Positions 53,419 to 64,000 of a stretch of DNA of 64,000 bases are shown here, one piece after another; the first letter of the stretch is position 1, and the number at the start of each line of letters is the position of its first letter. A model generated the notes under the pieces. The model saw nothing but the letters and a program-made list of their open reading frames with translations. It did no database searches and was not told where the DNA came from. Source of the stretch: Luteimonas aquatica (GTDB lineage Bacteria; Pseudomonadota; Gammaproteobacteria; Xanthomonadales; Xanthomonadaceae). The translations under genes were made by a program, and so were the position numbers. Location of the stretch: NCBI RefSeq assembly GCF_022662575.1, contig NZ_JALBFU010000012.1:1-64000 (forward strand), given 5' to 3'.

Positions 53419-53775
53419 ATGAAACCGACCACCATCGTCGCCTGCGCCCTGCTCGGCAGCAGCCTGTCCTTCGCCGTCGCCGCCGTTCCGCGCGAGGGCG
53501 GTCCCCAGCAGGCGCAACAAATGGAACAGGAAGAATCGGTACAGCCGGTGAGCGACAGCTGGATCACCACCAAAGTCAAGACCGAGCTGATGGCCGCGCG
53601 CGGCGTGTCCGGCGTCGAAGTGAAGGTCGAAACCGTCAATGGCCAGGTCAAGCTCAGCGGCGAGGTCGATTCGCAGGAGCAATCCGATCGCGCGGTCGCC
53701 GTGGCGCGCAGCGTGAAGGGCGTCAAGGACGTGGATGCGAGCGCCCTGACGGTCAAACCGGGCGCCGCCCGCTAG
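53419..53775 (+). CDS. BON-domain periplasmic protein
   Basis: A 118-residue exported protein: signal AFAVAA-type ending near residue 22, a Gln-rich linker, then one BON domain (SDSWITTKVKTELMAARGVSGVEVKVETVNGQVKLSGEV, RAVAVARSVKGVKDV). BON domains bind phospholipid surfaces and respond to osmotic stress, as in OsmY. The ATG at 53419 follows ACGAGG. Followed after 15 bases by a Cys-rich gene on the same strand. Confidence 0.87.
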   Translation: MKPTTIVACALLGSSLSFAVAAVPREGGPQQAQQMEQEESVQPVSDSWITTKVKTELMAARGVSGVEVKVETVNGQVKLSGEVDSQEQSDRAVAVARSVKGVKDVDASALTVKPGAAR

Positions 53776-53790
53776 CCGAGGAGAGCCCTC

Positions 53791-54024
53791 ATGCCCACCT
53801 GCGATGTCTGCGGCAACGACTACGACAAGGCCTTCACCGTCACCCAGGGCGCGCATAGCGGCACCTTCGATTCGTTCGAATGCGCGATCCACGCCATGGC
53901 GCCGCGCTGCGCGCATTGCCAGTGCCGCATCGTCGGCCATGGCGTCGAGCATGGCGATGCCATCTACTGCTGCGCGCACTGCGCCAAGGCGTCGGGCGTG
54001 CAAGGCGTCGCGGATCGCGCCTAG
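53791..54024 (+). CDS. Small Cys/His-rich metal-binding protein
   Basis: A 77-residue protein with nine cysteines and several histidines: CDVCGNDYDKAF, FECAIHAMAPRCAHCQCRIVGHGVE and YCCAHCAK. This matches a group of small proteins called prokaryotic metallothionein-like or zinc-ribbon-like, likely to hold zinc. The gene lies 15 bases after the BON gene with GGAGAG before the ATG, so the two are probably one stress operon. Confidence 0.75.
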   Translation: MPTCDVCGNDYDKAFTVTQGAHSGTFDSFECAIHAMAPRCAHCQCRIVGHGVEHGDAIYCCAHCAKASGVQGVADRA

Positions 54025-54132
54025 CCAGGCGCAGCGGAAGAGTCCGCGCATCGAGGCCGTGGCGAACATCCGGCATCCCGTAAGGCCGGCATCCTGCAAG
54101 GCAGGGATGCCGGCGCCGCCCGGGGCATGCAC

Positions 54133-55602
54133 TCAATCGGCCGCGCCTTGCGTTTCCAGCGCGTGGCGGATGCGCGAGAGCGCCGGCCGGATGTCGTGCG
54201 CATCGATCACGCCGTAGCCGAACGACACCGCCTGCTCGCTGAGCGGCGTGATCGAGTATTCGGCGATCGATTGCGAGCCCGGCGCGTGCCTGCGCGCCGC
54301 CGCCAGCAGGCGCGGCGCCCATTCCGGCCGGCGCAGGCGCGCGGCCAGGTGCAGGCCGGCCTCGGAGGGGATCGGGTCCAGCCAGGCGCCGAGCTCCTCG
54401 CGCAGGCCCTCGAGCAGGGCTTCGCGCCGCGCCGCGTAGAGCGGATGCATGTGGCGCACGTGGCGGGCCAGGTGCCCGTCCTGGATGAAGGCGGCCAGCG
54501 TCGCCTGCGCCACCGCGTCGCAGTGCGAATCGGCGCAGTACTTCACCGCGACCAGGCCCTCGCGCGCCCAGGACGGCGTCACCACGAAGGCCTTACGGAT
54601 CGAGGGGAACAGGCTCTTGGAAAAGGTGCCGACGTAGAACACGCGCGCGTCGCCGTCCAGGGTCTGCAGCGCGTCGAGCGGGCGGCCGCCGAAGCGGAAC
54701 TCGCCGTCGTAGTCGTCCTCGACGATTACCGCGTCGTGGCGGCGCGCGAAGGCGAGCAGGGCGGCGCGCCTTCGCAGCGACAGCGCCACGCCGGTGGGCG
54801 ACTGGTGCGAGGGCGTCACGCAGATCACCCGCGCGTCTTCCGGCAGCTGCTCCACGCACAGGCCCTCGTCGTCCACGGGCACCGACGCGATGCGCGCGCC
54901 GGCGACGGAGAACGCGGCGCGGAAGGTGGGATAGCCGGGATCCTCCACCGCCACGCAGGTGCGCCCGGGCGTCACCAGCAGGCGCGCGAGCAGGTCCAGG
55001 GCCTGCTGCGCGCCGGAGGTGACGACCACGTCGCGTGGCGTGCACGCCACCGCGCGCGCGAAGGCGACGTGCCCGGCGATGGCCTCGCGCAGCGCGGGGA
55101 TGCCCTCGGTCGGCGGATAGGAGAAGGGAACGCGCGCCCACTGCCGCCAAGCGCGCGCCGACAGCCGCCGCCACAGTGCGTGCGGGAAGTGGCGGTGGTC
55201 GGGGACGCCGAGGCGGAAGCTGCGCTCGGGCAGGTCGGGCGGGGCGGTGGGGCCGGTGAACAGCGGCGTCCGCCAGGCCGGGTTGATTCGTGCCGCCTCG
55301 TCGAGGCCGCCCCCGGCATGCCGCGCCGCCGCGCCCCTGCGCGCGGCGAACCCGGCCACCACCGCCTTGGCGCCGCGCCGCGGCAGCACGTAGCCCTCGG
55401 CGATCAGCAGGTCGTAGGCGGCGATCACGGTATTGCGCGCCACGCCCAGAGCGGCGGCGGCGCGCCGCGTCGCCGGCAGGGCATGGCCGGGCGGCAGGCG
55501 GCCGTCGAGGATCGCCGCGCGCAGCTTCAGGTGCAGGGACTGGGTGCGCGTCCCGTGGTCGCGTTCGGGCAGGGTGATCGCGAAGGGGAGAACTGGTTCC
55601 AT
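54133..55602 (-). CDS. MocR/PdxR-type regulator (GntR-aminotransferase fusion)
   Basis: A 489-residue transcription factor. The N-terminal 80 residues are a GntR winged helix (LHLKLRAAILDGRLPPGHALPATRRAAAALGVARNTVIAAY); the rest is a fold-type I aminotransferase domain with SPTGVALS, VEDDYDGEF and the PLP lysine in TFSKSLFPSIRKAF. Such regulators sense pyridoxal phosphate or amino compounds and usually control a divergent gene. Here that is the metallo-hydrolase and exporter pair beginning at 55695. Confidence 0.92.
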   Translation of the reverse strand: MEPVLPFAITLPERDHGTRTQSLHLKLRAAILDGRLPPGHALPATRRAAAALGVARNTVIAAYDLLIAEGYVLPRRGAKAVVAGFAARRGAAARHAGGGLDEAARINPAWRTPLFTGPTAPPDLPERSFRLGVPDHRHFPHALWRRLSARAWRQWARVPFSYPPTEGIPALREAIAGHVAFARAVACTPRDVVVTSGAQQALDLLARLLVTPGRTCVAVEDPGYPTFRAAFSVAGARIASVPVDDEGLCVEQLPEDARVICVTPSHQSPTGVALSLRRRAALLAFARRHDAVIVEDDYDGEFRFGGRPLDALQTLDGDARVFYVGTFSKSLFPSIRKAFVVTPSWAREGLVAVKYCADSHCDAVAQATLAAFIQDGHLARHVRHMHPLYAARREALLEGLREELGAWLDPIPSEAGLHLAARLRRPEWAPRLLAAARRHAPGSQSIAEYSITPLSEQAVSFGYGVIDAHDIRPALSRIRHALETQGAAD

Positions 55603-55694
55603 AGAATTTCCAAAAACTGGATCATTCAAGGAGCCAGATTACGCCTTTAATGGGTGCCACGGCGGAGTTCCGCCGCCCACCCGAGAGGCCCGCC

Positions 55695-56501
55695 ATGCCC
55701 TGCTACATCTGCGAGACCTGCGGTACCCAGTTCGCCGAGACGGCCGCCGCCCCGGCCCGCTGCCCGATCTGCGAGGACGAGCGCCAGTACGTGGGCTGGC
55801 GGGGCCAGGCCTGGACCACCCACGAGGCCCTGGCCGCCGGCCACGCGCTGCGGCTGGAGGACGACGCCGGCCTGCTCGGCATCGGCCTGGCGCCGGACTA
55901 CGCCATCAACCAGCGCGCGCTGTACCTGCCCACCGATGCCGGCAACCTGCTGTGGGAATCGCTGAGCCTGGTCACCGACGCGGCGGTCGCCGCGCTGCGC
56001 GCGCGCGGTGGCGTGGACCGCATCGTCATCTCGCATCCGCACTTCTACGCGTCGATGGTGCAGTGGAGCCAGGCGCTGGGCGGCGTGCCGATCCTGCTGC
56101 ACGCCGCCGACCGCGCCTGGGTGCAGCGGCCCTCGCGCCACATCGAGTTCTGGGAAGGCGACACGCTCGCCCTGTCCGACGACGTCACCCTGATCCGCTG
56201 CGGCGGCCACTTTCCCGGCAGCACCGCCCTGCATTGGGCGCGCGGTCCGCGCCCGGGCGGCGCGCTGTTTCCGGGCGACGCGCTGCAGGTGGCGCTCGAC
56301 CGCCGCCACGTGAGCTTCATGTACAGCTATCCGAACTACATCCCGATGCGCGTGGGCGACGTGCACGCGATGCGCGAGCGCCTGGTGCCCTATGCCTTCG
56401 AGGACGTGTTCGGCTACACCTGGGGCCGCAACATCCTCGGCGGCGGCCGCGCCGCGGTCGATGCCTCCTTCGAACGCTTCCTGCGCGCCGCCGCCGCTTG
56501 A
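55695..56501 (+). CDS. MBL-fold metallo-hydrolase with rubredoxin-like zinc ribbon
   Basis: A 268-residue protein. The first 30 residues hold five cysteines in rubredoxin-like CxxC groups (CYICETCG, CPICEDE). The remainder is a metallo-beta-lactamase fold: VISHPHFYASMVQW in place of the classic HxHxDH, then GGHFPGSTALHW and FPGDALQVA. The metal site is atypical (HPHFY), so the reaction is uncertain. It is divergent from the PdxR-type regulator and 31 bases before an EamA exporter, a likely regulated pair. Confidence 0.8.
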   Translation: MPCYICETCGTQFAETAAAPARCPICEDERQYVGWRGQAWTTHEALAAGHALRLEDDAGLLGIGLAPDYAINQRALYLPTDAGNLLWESLSLVTDAAVAALRARGGVDRIVISHPHFYASMVQWSQALGGVPILLHAADRAWVQRPSRHIEFWEGDTLALSDDVTLIRCGGHFPGSTALHWARGPRPGGALFPGDALQVALDRRHVSFMYSYPNYIPMRVGDVHAMRERLVPYAFEDVFGYTWGRNILGGGRAAVDASFERFLRAAAA

Positions 56502-56532
56502 GCCCGCCCACGACCCTCTGGACACCGCCGCC

Positions 56533-57432
56533 ATGCAAGCCATCGAGACCGTTCCCATGCCCGCGACCGCCTCGCCCGAACGCGCCTGGCTCACACCCCT
56601 GGAACTGATCGTGCTCGGCGCGATCTGGGGCGCCTCCTTCCTGTTCACCCGCGTGGCGGCCAAGGACTTCGGCGCCGCGCCGCTGGTCGAGGTGCGCTTG
56701 GCGCTGGGCGCGCTGGTGCTGCTGCCGCTGCTGTGGCGGGCGCGGCGCCAGTTCGCGCCGCGGCTGTGGCCGAAGCTGGCGCTGATCGGCATGATCAACT
56801 CGGCCTTGCCCTTCCTGCTGTTCGCCTGGGCCGCGCAGCGCGCGCCGGCGGGCGTGGGCGCCATCACCAATGCCATGACCGTGCTGTTCACCGCGCTGGT
56901 CGGCTTCCTGTTCTTCGGCGAGAAGATCGGCGCGCGGCGCGCGCTGGCGCTGCTGGTCGGCTTCGCCGGCGTGGTGGTGCTGGCCAGCAGCAAGGTGGCC
57001 GGTGCCAGCATCGGCTGGGCAGTGGCCGCCGGTGCCGCCGCCTCGTTCCTGTACGGCATCGGCATCAACCTGGTGCGCCGGCACCTGACCGGCCTGCCGC
57101 CGGCGGCGGTGGCCTCGGCCACGCTGGGCAGCTCGGCGCTGCTGATCGCGCCGTTCGCGGTCGTCTCCTGGCCGCAGGCCGCCATCCCGCTGCATTCGTG
57201 GCTGTCGGTGGTGGCGCTGGGCATCCTCAGCACCGGGCTGGCCTTCGTCCTCTACTACCGCCTGATCGCCCGCGTGGGCGCCAGCCGCGCCTCCACGGTG
57301 ACCTACCTGATCCCGCTGTTCGGCGTGGCCTGGGCCTGGATACTGCTGGACGAGCCGCTGACCGTGGCGATGGGCGTCGCCAGCGCCCTGATCCTGGGCA
57401 GCGTGGCCTTCAGCCAGCGCACCGCGAAATAG
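56533..57432 (+). CDS. EamA/DMT-family exporter
   Basis: A 299-residue inner-membrane protein with ten helices in two EamA repeats. LELIVLGAIWGASFLFTRVAAKDFGAAPLVEVRLALGALVLLPLL begins the first and ASFLYGIGINLVRRHL the second, and SRASTVTYLIPLFGVAWAWILLDEP ends it. Such proteins export amino acids or drugs. Starting 31 bases after the MBL gene, it probably shares its promoter and regulator. Confidence 0.9.
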   Translation: MQAIETVPMPATASPERAWLTPLELIVLGAIWGASFLFTRVAAKDFGAAPLVEVRLALGALVLLPLLWRARRQFAPRLWPKLALIGMINSALPFLLFAWAAQRAPAGVGAITNAMTVLFTALVGFLFFGEKIGARRALALLVGFAGVVVLASSKVAGASIGWAVAAGAAASFLYGIGINLVRRHLTGLPPAAVASATLGSSALLIAPFAVVSWPQAAIPLHSWLSVVALGILSTGLAFVLYYRLIARVGASRASTVTYLIPLFGVAWAWILLDEPLTVAMGVASALILGSVAFSQRTAK

Positions 57433-57501
57433 CGCACGCTTGCCGCGCCCGCGCCGTGCTAGCGTGCCGCATCCGGCGCCAGAGCCGGCGGGGACAACGC
57501 G

Positions 57502-58539
57502 ATGGGCACAGTGCTGGTCACCGGCGGGTCCGGCTTCGTCGGCAGTCATTGCCTCCTGCAACTGCTGGCCGCCGGCCACGACGTGCGCACCACGGTGCGC
57601 AACCTCGCGCGCGAGGCCGAGGTGCGCGCGATGCTGGCGCGCGGCGGCGCCGATCCCGACGCTGCGCTGCGCGTCTTCGCCGCCGACCTGGAGCGCGATG
57701 CCGGCTGGGCCGAGGCGGCGGCCGGCTGCGATTACGTGCTGCACGTGGCCTCGCCCTTTCCCGAGCACATTCCCCGCCACGAGGACGAACTGATCGTGCC
57801 GGCCCGCGAGGGCGCGCTGCGCGTGCTGCGCGCCGCGCGCGATGCCGGCGCGCAGCGCGTGGTGCTGACCTCCTCCTTCGCCGCGATCGGCTACGGCCAT
57901 GCGCCGCGCGAGGCGCCGTTCGACGAGACCAGCTGGACCGATCCCGACGGCGAGGACGTGCTGCCCTACGTGAAGTCGAAGACCCTGGCCGAGCGCGCCG
58001 CCTGGGACTTCGTCGAGCGCGAGGGCGGCGGCATGGAGCTGGCGGTGGTCAATCCGGTGGGCGTGTTCGGCCCGGTGCTGGGGCCGGACTATTCGACCTC
58101 GATCCTGCTGGTGCAGCGGCTGATGGAAGGCGCCATGCCCGGCTGCCCGCGCCTGCACTTCGGCGTGGTGGACGTGCGCGACGTCGCCGACCTGCACCTG
58201 CGCGCCATGCTCGATCCCGGCGCCCACGGCGAACGCTTCCTGGCCGTGGCCGGGGACTTCCTGTCCATCCGCGACATGGCGCGCACGCTCAAGGCCCGTC
58301 TCGGCGCCGACGCGCGCCGCGTGCCGACCCTGCAGTTGCCGAACTGGCTGGTGCGCCTGGCCGCCCTGCGCGATCCGGCGGTGAAGCAGATCCTGCCCGA
58401 ACTGGGCAAGCCGAAGAACGCCACCGCCGGCAAGGCGCAGCGCCTGCTGGATTGGCGGCCGCGCAGCAGCGAGGACGCGCTGGCGGCCACCGCCGAGAGC
58501 CTGCTGCGCCTGGGCTTGCTCAAGCCGGGCGCGCGCTAG
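57502..58539 (+). CDS. NAD-dependent epimerase/dehydratase, dihydroflavonol-reductase-like
   Basis: A 345-residue extended SDR. VLVTGGSGFVGSHCLLQLLAAGHDVRTTVRN binds the nucleotide, HVASPFPEHIPRHEDELIVPAREGALRVLRAA resembles the aldehyde/flavonol reductase group, and the catalytic YVKSK is intact. Probably reduces an aldehyde or ketone using NADPH. Monocistronic; TAGCGT at 57461 is a likely -10. Confidence 0.88.
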   Translation: MGTVLVTGGSGFVGSHCLLQLLAAGHDVRTTVRNLAREAEVRAMLARGGADPDAALRVFAADLERDAGWAEAAAGCDYVLHVASPFPEHIPRHEDELIVPAREGALRVLRAARDAGAQRVVLTSSFAAIGYGHAPREAPFDETSWTDPDGEDVLPYVKSKTLAERAAWDFVEREGGGMELAVVNPVGVFGPVLGPDYSTSILLVQRLMEGAMPGCPRLHFGVVDVRDVADLHLRAMLDPGAHGERFLAVAGDFLSIRDMARTLKARLGADARRVPTLQLPNWLVRLAALRDPAVKQILPELGKPKNATAGKAQRLLDWRPRSSEDALAATAESLLRLGLLKPGAR

Positions 58540-58737
58540 GCGCGCGATGCGATCGCGGCCCGCGACGTGGCAGCGATGCGATGGCTGCGATCATCGGGCT
58601 GTCAGGCCGCCGAAAGAGATTGCCGCGAGACGATGGATGGAATGGCAGGCGGGCGATGCGCGAGAACGCGACGAGGGCCCGCGCCGCCCGCGCGCCGAAA
58701 TGCCATCATGCCGGCTCGCCCCTCTCGGATCCCGGAT

Positions 58738-59166
58738 ATGGAAACGCAGCAACTGCATCGCGGCCGGCTGATCGACCACCTGCAGCTGGTCGTGCGCGAT
58801 CTGGGCGCCAGCCGCAAGTTCTACGCCGCCGTTTTCGACGTGCTGGGCGTGCCCATGGGCGGCGACGGCGAGGACTACTTCTGGGCCGACGAGCTGTTCG
58901 TCTCCACCGCCGCCAGCGACGCCGCGCAGGGCGCGCTGACCGGCCGCCACCATCTGGCCTTCCAGGCCGCCGATGCGGCCATGGTCGATGCCTTCCACCG
59001 CGCCGCGCTCGCCGCCGGCGGGCGCGACAATGGCGCTCCCGGTCAGCGCGATTATCATCCGGGCTATTACGCCGCCTTCGTGCTCGATCCCGACGGCAAC
59101 AACATCGAGGCGGTGTTTCACGGCCCGGCGCGGCGCAGCGCGCCGTCGGTGGAGATCACGTTCTAA
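58738..59166 (+). CDS. VOC-family protein
   Basis: A 142-residue VOC protein: LIDHLQLVVRDLGASRKFYAAVFDVLG, ADELFVSTAAS, HHLAFQAADAAMVDAF and YYAAFVLDPDGNNIEAVFHG. The metal-type residues H (start) and E (NNIEAV) are present, so it may be an active lyase or dioxygenase. ATG 58738 is preferred to an in-frame ATG at 58708. A 198-base gap precedes it with no clear gene. Confidence 0.87.
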   Translation: METQQLHRGRLIDHLQLVVRDLGASRKFYAAVFDVLGVPMGGDGEDYFWADELFVSTAASDAAQGALTGRHHLAFQAADAAMVDAFHRAALAAGGRDNGAPGQRDYHPGYYAAFVLDPDGNNIEAVFHGPARRSAPSVEITF

Positions 59167-59190
59167 CTAATCCCCTCGCGCCATGCGTCC

Positions 59191-59222
59191 AAAAAAACAA
59201 CCCCCGACGGATCGGGGGTTGT
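59191..59222 (-). terminator. Rho-independent terminator of the M4 protease gene
   Basis: An 11-bp stem ACAACCCCCGA/TCGGGGGTTGT with a CGGA loop and, on the minus strand, a run of seven T. It lies 56 bases after the stop codon at 59278. Confidence 0.9.
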
Positions 59223-59277
59223 CGTGGCATGGCCGTTGCGGCGCGTCGCGCCGCGCGGGCCGATGGTGGGGCAACGG

Positions 59278-62432
<3,155 letters not shown>

Positions 62433-63389
62433 ATGAACCGACGGAATTTCCTGGGGACATGCGCCACGATCGCCGGCGCCGCCGTTCTCGCCGCCTGCCA
62501 TGGGCGGGCGAGGGAGGCGGCGCCGCTGGATGCGGCGAGCGCCGCCGCGCTTCGCCGCTTCGTCGACACGCCTTTCGGTCGCATCGCATGCCTGGAGCGA
62601 GGCGCGGGGCCGGGGGCGCTGTTCCTGCACGGCTTCCCGTTGAACGGGTTGCAATGGCGCGGATCGCTCGAGCGCCTCGCGCCGTATCGGCGATGCCTGG
62701 CGCCGGACTTCATGGGGCTTGGCTATAGCGAGGTATCCGCGCGGCAGGACCTGTCGCCGCAGGCGCAGGCCGACATGCTGGCGGCGTTTCTCGACCGCCT
62801 GGGCATCGCGTCCGTCGATCTGATCGCCAACGACAGCGGGATGACGGTCGCCCAGCTGTTCGCGGCGCAGCGTCCGGCACGGGTGCGCACGCTGCTGCTG
62901 ACCAACGGCGACGTGCACGAGAACAGCCCTCCCGCGCAGATGCGCAACTCGATCAATGCCGCCAAGGCCGGCAGCTACGACCAGAAGATGCAGCGGCACC
63001 TGGATGACCGCATCTACGCCAGGTCCGGGAAGGGCATCCTGGGCTCGGCCTACATGAACCCGGCGGGCGTCACGGACGAAACGCTCGAATACTATTTCGC
63101 GCCGCTCGTCGCCTCGCCGCTGCGCAGGGCGCAGCTCAACCGGCATTTGGCCGCGCACGAGCCCAATCCTCTGCCGGCGCTCGCGCCGGCGCTCGGCCGC
63201 CTGGACGTGCCGGCCCGCATGCTGTGGGGCACCGCCGATCCGCTGTTCCCGGTCGCGTGGGCGTCCTGGCTCGACAGGACCCTGCCCGGGTCGCGCGGGA
63301 TCAGGCGGGTCGAGGGAGGAAGGCTGTTCTGGCCGGAGGAGATGCCGGACCTCGTCGCGGAAGAGGCGCGCAGGCTCTGGGGCGTGTAG
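62433..63389 (+). CDS. Alpha/beta hydrolase with twin-arginine-like lipoprotein signal
   Basis: A 318-residue exported protein. MNRRNFLGTCATIAGAAVLAAC has twin arginines and a lipobox. The fold is of the haloalkane-dehalogenase type: GALFLHGFPLNGLQWRG and DLIANDSGMTVAQLF, where an aspartate takes the nucleophile position. At the usual histidine site the sequence is GGRLFWPEEMP, with no His, so the catalytic triad is incomplete and the enzyme may be inactive or use another residue. It starts after CGGGAGCC. It converges with the LytTR gene. Confidence 0.75.
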   Translation: MNRRNFLGTCATIAGAAVLAACHGRAREAAPLDAASAAALRRFVDTPFGRIACLERGAGPGALFLHGFPLNGLQWRGSLERLAPYRRCLAPDFMGLGYSEVSARQDLSPQAQADMLAAFLDRLGIASVDLIANDSGMTVAQLFAAQRPARVRTLLLTNGDVHENSPPAQMRNSINAAKAGSYDQKMQRHLDDRIYARSGKGILGSAYMNPAGVTDETLEYYFAPLVASPLRRAQLNRHLAAHEPNPLPALAPALGRLDVPARMLWGTADPLFPVAWASWLDRTLPGSRGIRRVEGGRLFWPEEMPDLVAEEARRLWGV

Positions 63390-63446
63390 CGGACTGATGC
63401 CGCAACGGTGGCACGGACGATTCGCAGGGGGCGCGTTCGCGCAACC

Positions 63447-64000
63447 TCATGGCATCCCGGATGGGCCGGAGCCGGCCAGTCCGAGCGCCTTTCGCAGGCG
63501 ATCGCGATAGCGGCGCCCGCCGGACAGCTTCTGGCCGTTGTGCAGCCGAAGAAGGTACTGCCCCGACGGCAGCACTTCCACGTCGCGCACGGCGGCGATG
63601 CGCACCAGGCGCGAGCGATGGATGCGCACGAACCGGGCCGGGTCCAGCCTGGCTTCGATCGCGGCGAGCGTTTCGCGCGCCAGCAGGCGCTCCTGTCCGC
63701 AATGCACCTCGACGTAGTTGGCGCTTGCCAGCAGCGAGTCGATGCCCTGCACCGGCACCAGGCGCTGGCGCGCGCCGGCCTGCAACAGCAGGCGCTCGGG
63801 AAAGTCGGGCGTGCGCGCGCCCAGGCGTGCCCGCAGGCGCGCGAGCGTGGCTTGCAGGCGCCGGACGGAGAATGGCTTGAGCAGATAGTCGACCGCGCCG
63901 GTCTCGAACGCGCCCACGGCGTGCTCGGAGTGGGCGGTCACGTAGACCACGCACGTGTCGCGCGCCAGGGCGTTCTCCGACACCTGCAGGCCGCTGATGC
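63447..64000 (-). CDS. LytTR-family response regulator, C-terminal part (gene runs off the window)
   Basis: The frame is open to the right edge, so the N-terminus is missing. Visible is the end of a receiver domain (VVYVTAHSEHAVGAFETGAVDYLLKPF, with the conserved lysine) and a full LytTR DNA-binding domain (SLLASANYVEVHCGQERLLARETLAAIE, FVRIHRSRLVRIAAV, LHNGQKLSGGRRYRDRLR). Such regulators respond to sensor kinases and often control cell-surface or peptide systems. The partner kinase would be to the right of the window. Confidence 0.88.
   Translation of the reverse strand, partial: ISGLQVSENALARDTCVVYVTAHSEHAVGAFETGAVDYLLKPFSVRRLQATLARLRARLGARTPDFPERLLLQAGARQRLVPVQGIDSLLASANYVEVHCGQERLLARETLAAIEARLDPARFVRIHRSRLVRIAAVRDVEVLPSGQYLLRLHNGQKLSGGRRYRDRLRKALGLAGSGPSGMP

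Overview
The window is about 65-70% G+C with the gene repertoire and order of a gammaproteobacterium of the Xanthomonadales (Lysobacter or a close relative). Reasons: a fused indolepyruvate ferredoxin oxidoreductase, a TorF-like porin ahead of glnK-amtB, a vibriolysin-type M4 protease with PKD, PPC and P domains, many small exported lipoproteins, and ParA, SixA, YceI and ClsC-like proteins in one stretch. No species name can be read from sequence alone. No tRNA, rRNA, CRISPR array or complete insertion sequence was seen.

Layout. 1-1,500: the 3' end of an RHS polymorphic-toxin gene with an A+T-rich metallopeptidase-like tip, then a coupled exported candidate immunity protein. 1,500-6,650: folE, a TetA-like exporter, two small lipoproteins, and a reverse operon of I78 inhibitor, barnase-like RNase and barstar. 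5,780-15,300: an SGNH hydrolase, an MFS permease, an M61 peptidase, a frameshifted acyltransferase and the 2-oxoacid oxidoreductase. 15,500-22,850: an accessory island with two paralogous units of polyproline class-3 lipase plus ankyrin lipoprotein, a beta-helix protein and a propeller-like protein. 22,900-31,080: gamma-glutamyltransferase, a Ycf46-like AAA ATPase, a TonB-like protein, ParA, SixA and YceI. 31,100-42,420: a phospholipase D lipoprotein, two tandem paralogous mini-proteins ending in RFEFC, plsC, a YheT hydrolase, a TPR/sulfotransferase protein, PEBP, a divergent SDR, a split membrane/spermidine-synthase pair and a GAF-GGDEF cyclase. 42,440-49,410: uppP and the nitrogen block glnA, torF, glnK, amtB. 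49,430-64,000: a calpain-like protease with a secreted partner, an amidase, hydrolases, a PdxR-type regulator with divergent metabolic genes, the M4 protease, and a LytTR regulator cut by the window end.

The most notable signal is a 16-bp palindrome, CTRGGG-N4-YCCYAG, before four genes that look like toxins or effectors without ordinary signal peptides: both lipases, the propeller-like protein and the calpain-like protease. It lies 58-65 bases before each start codon (nearest copy) and 23-25 bases before a TAnnnT/C-like -10 hexamer; the protease carries two abutting copies. I infer a shared activator controlling a dispersed effector regulon, with ankyrin lipoproteins and perhaps the protein at 50478 as immunity partners. 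The delivery route is not visible here. The tandem RFEFC mini-proteins are a second possible novel system.
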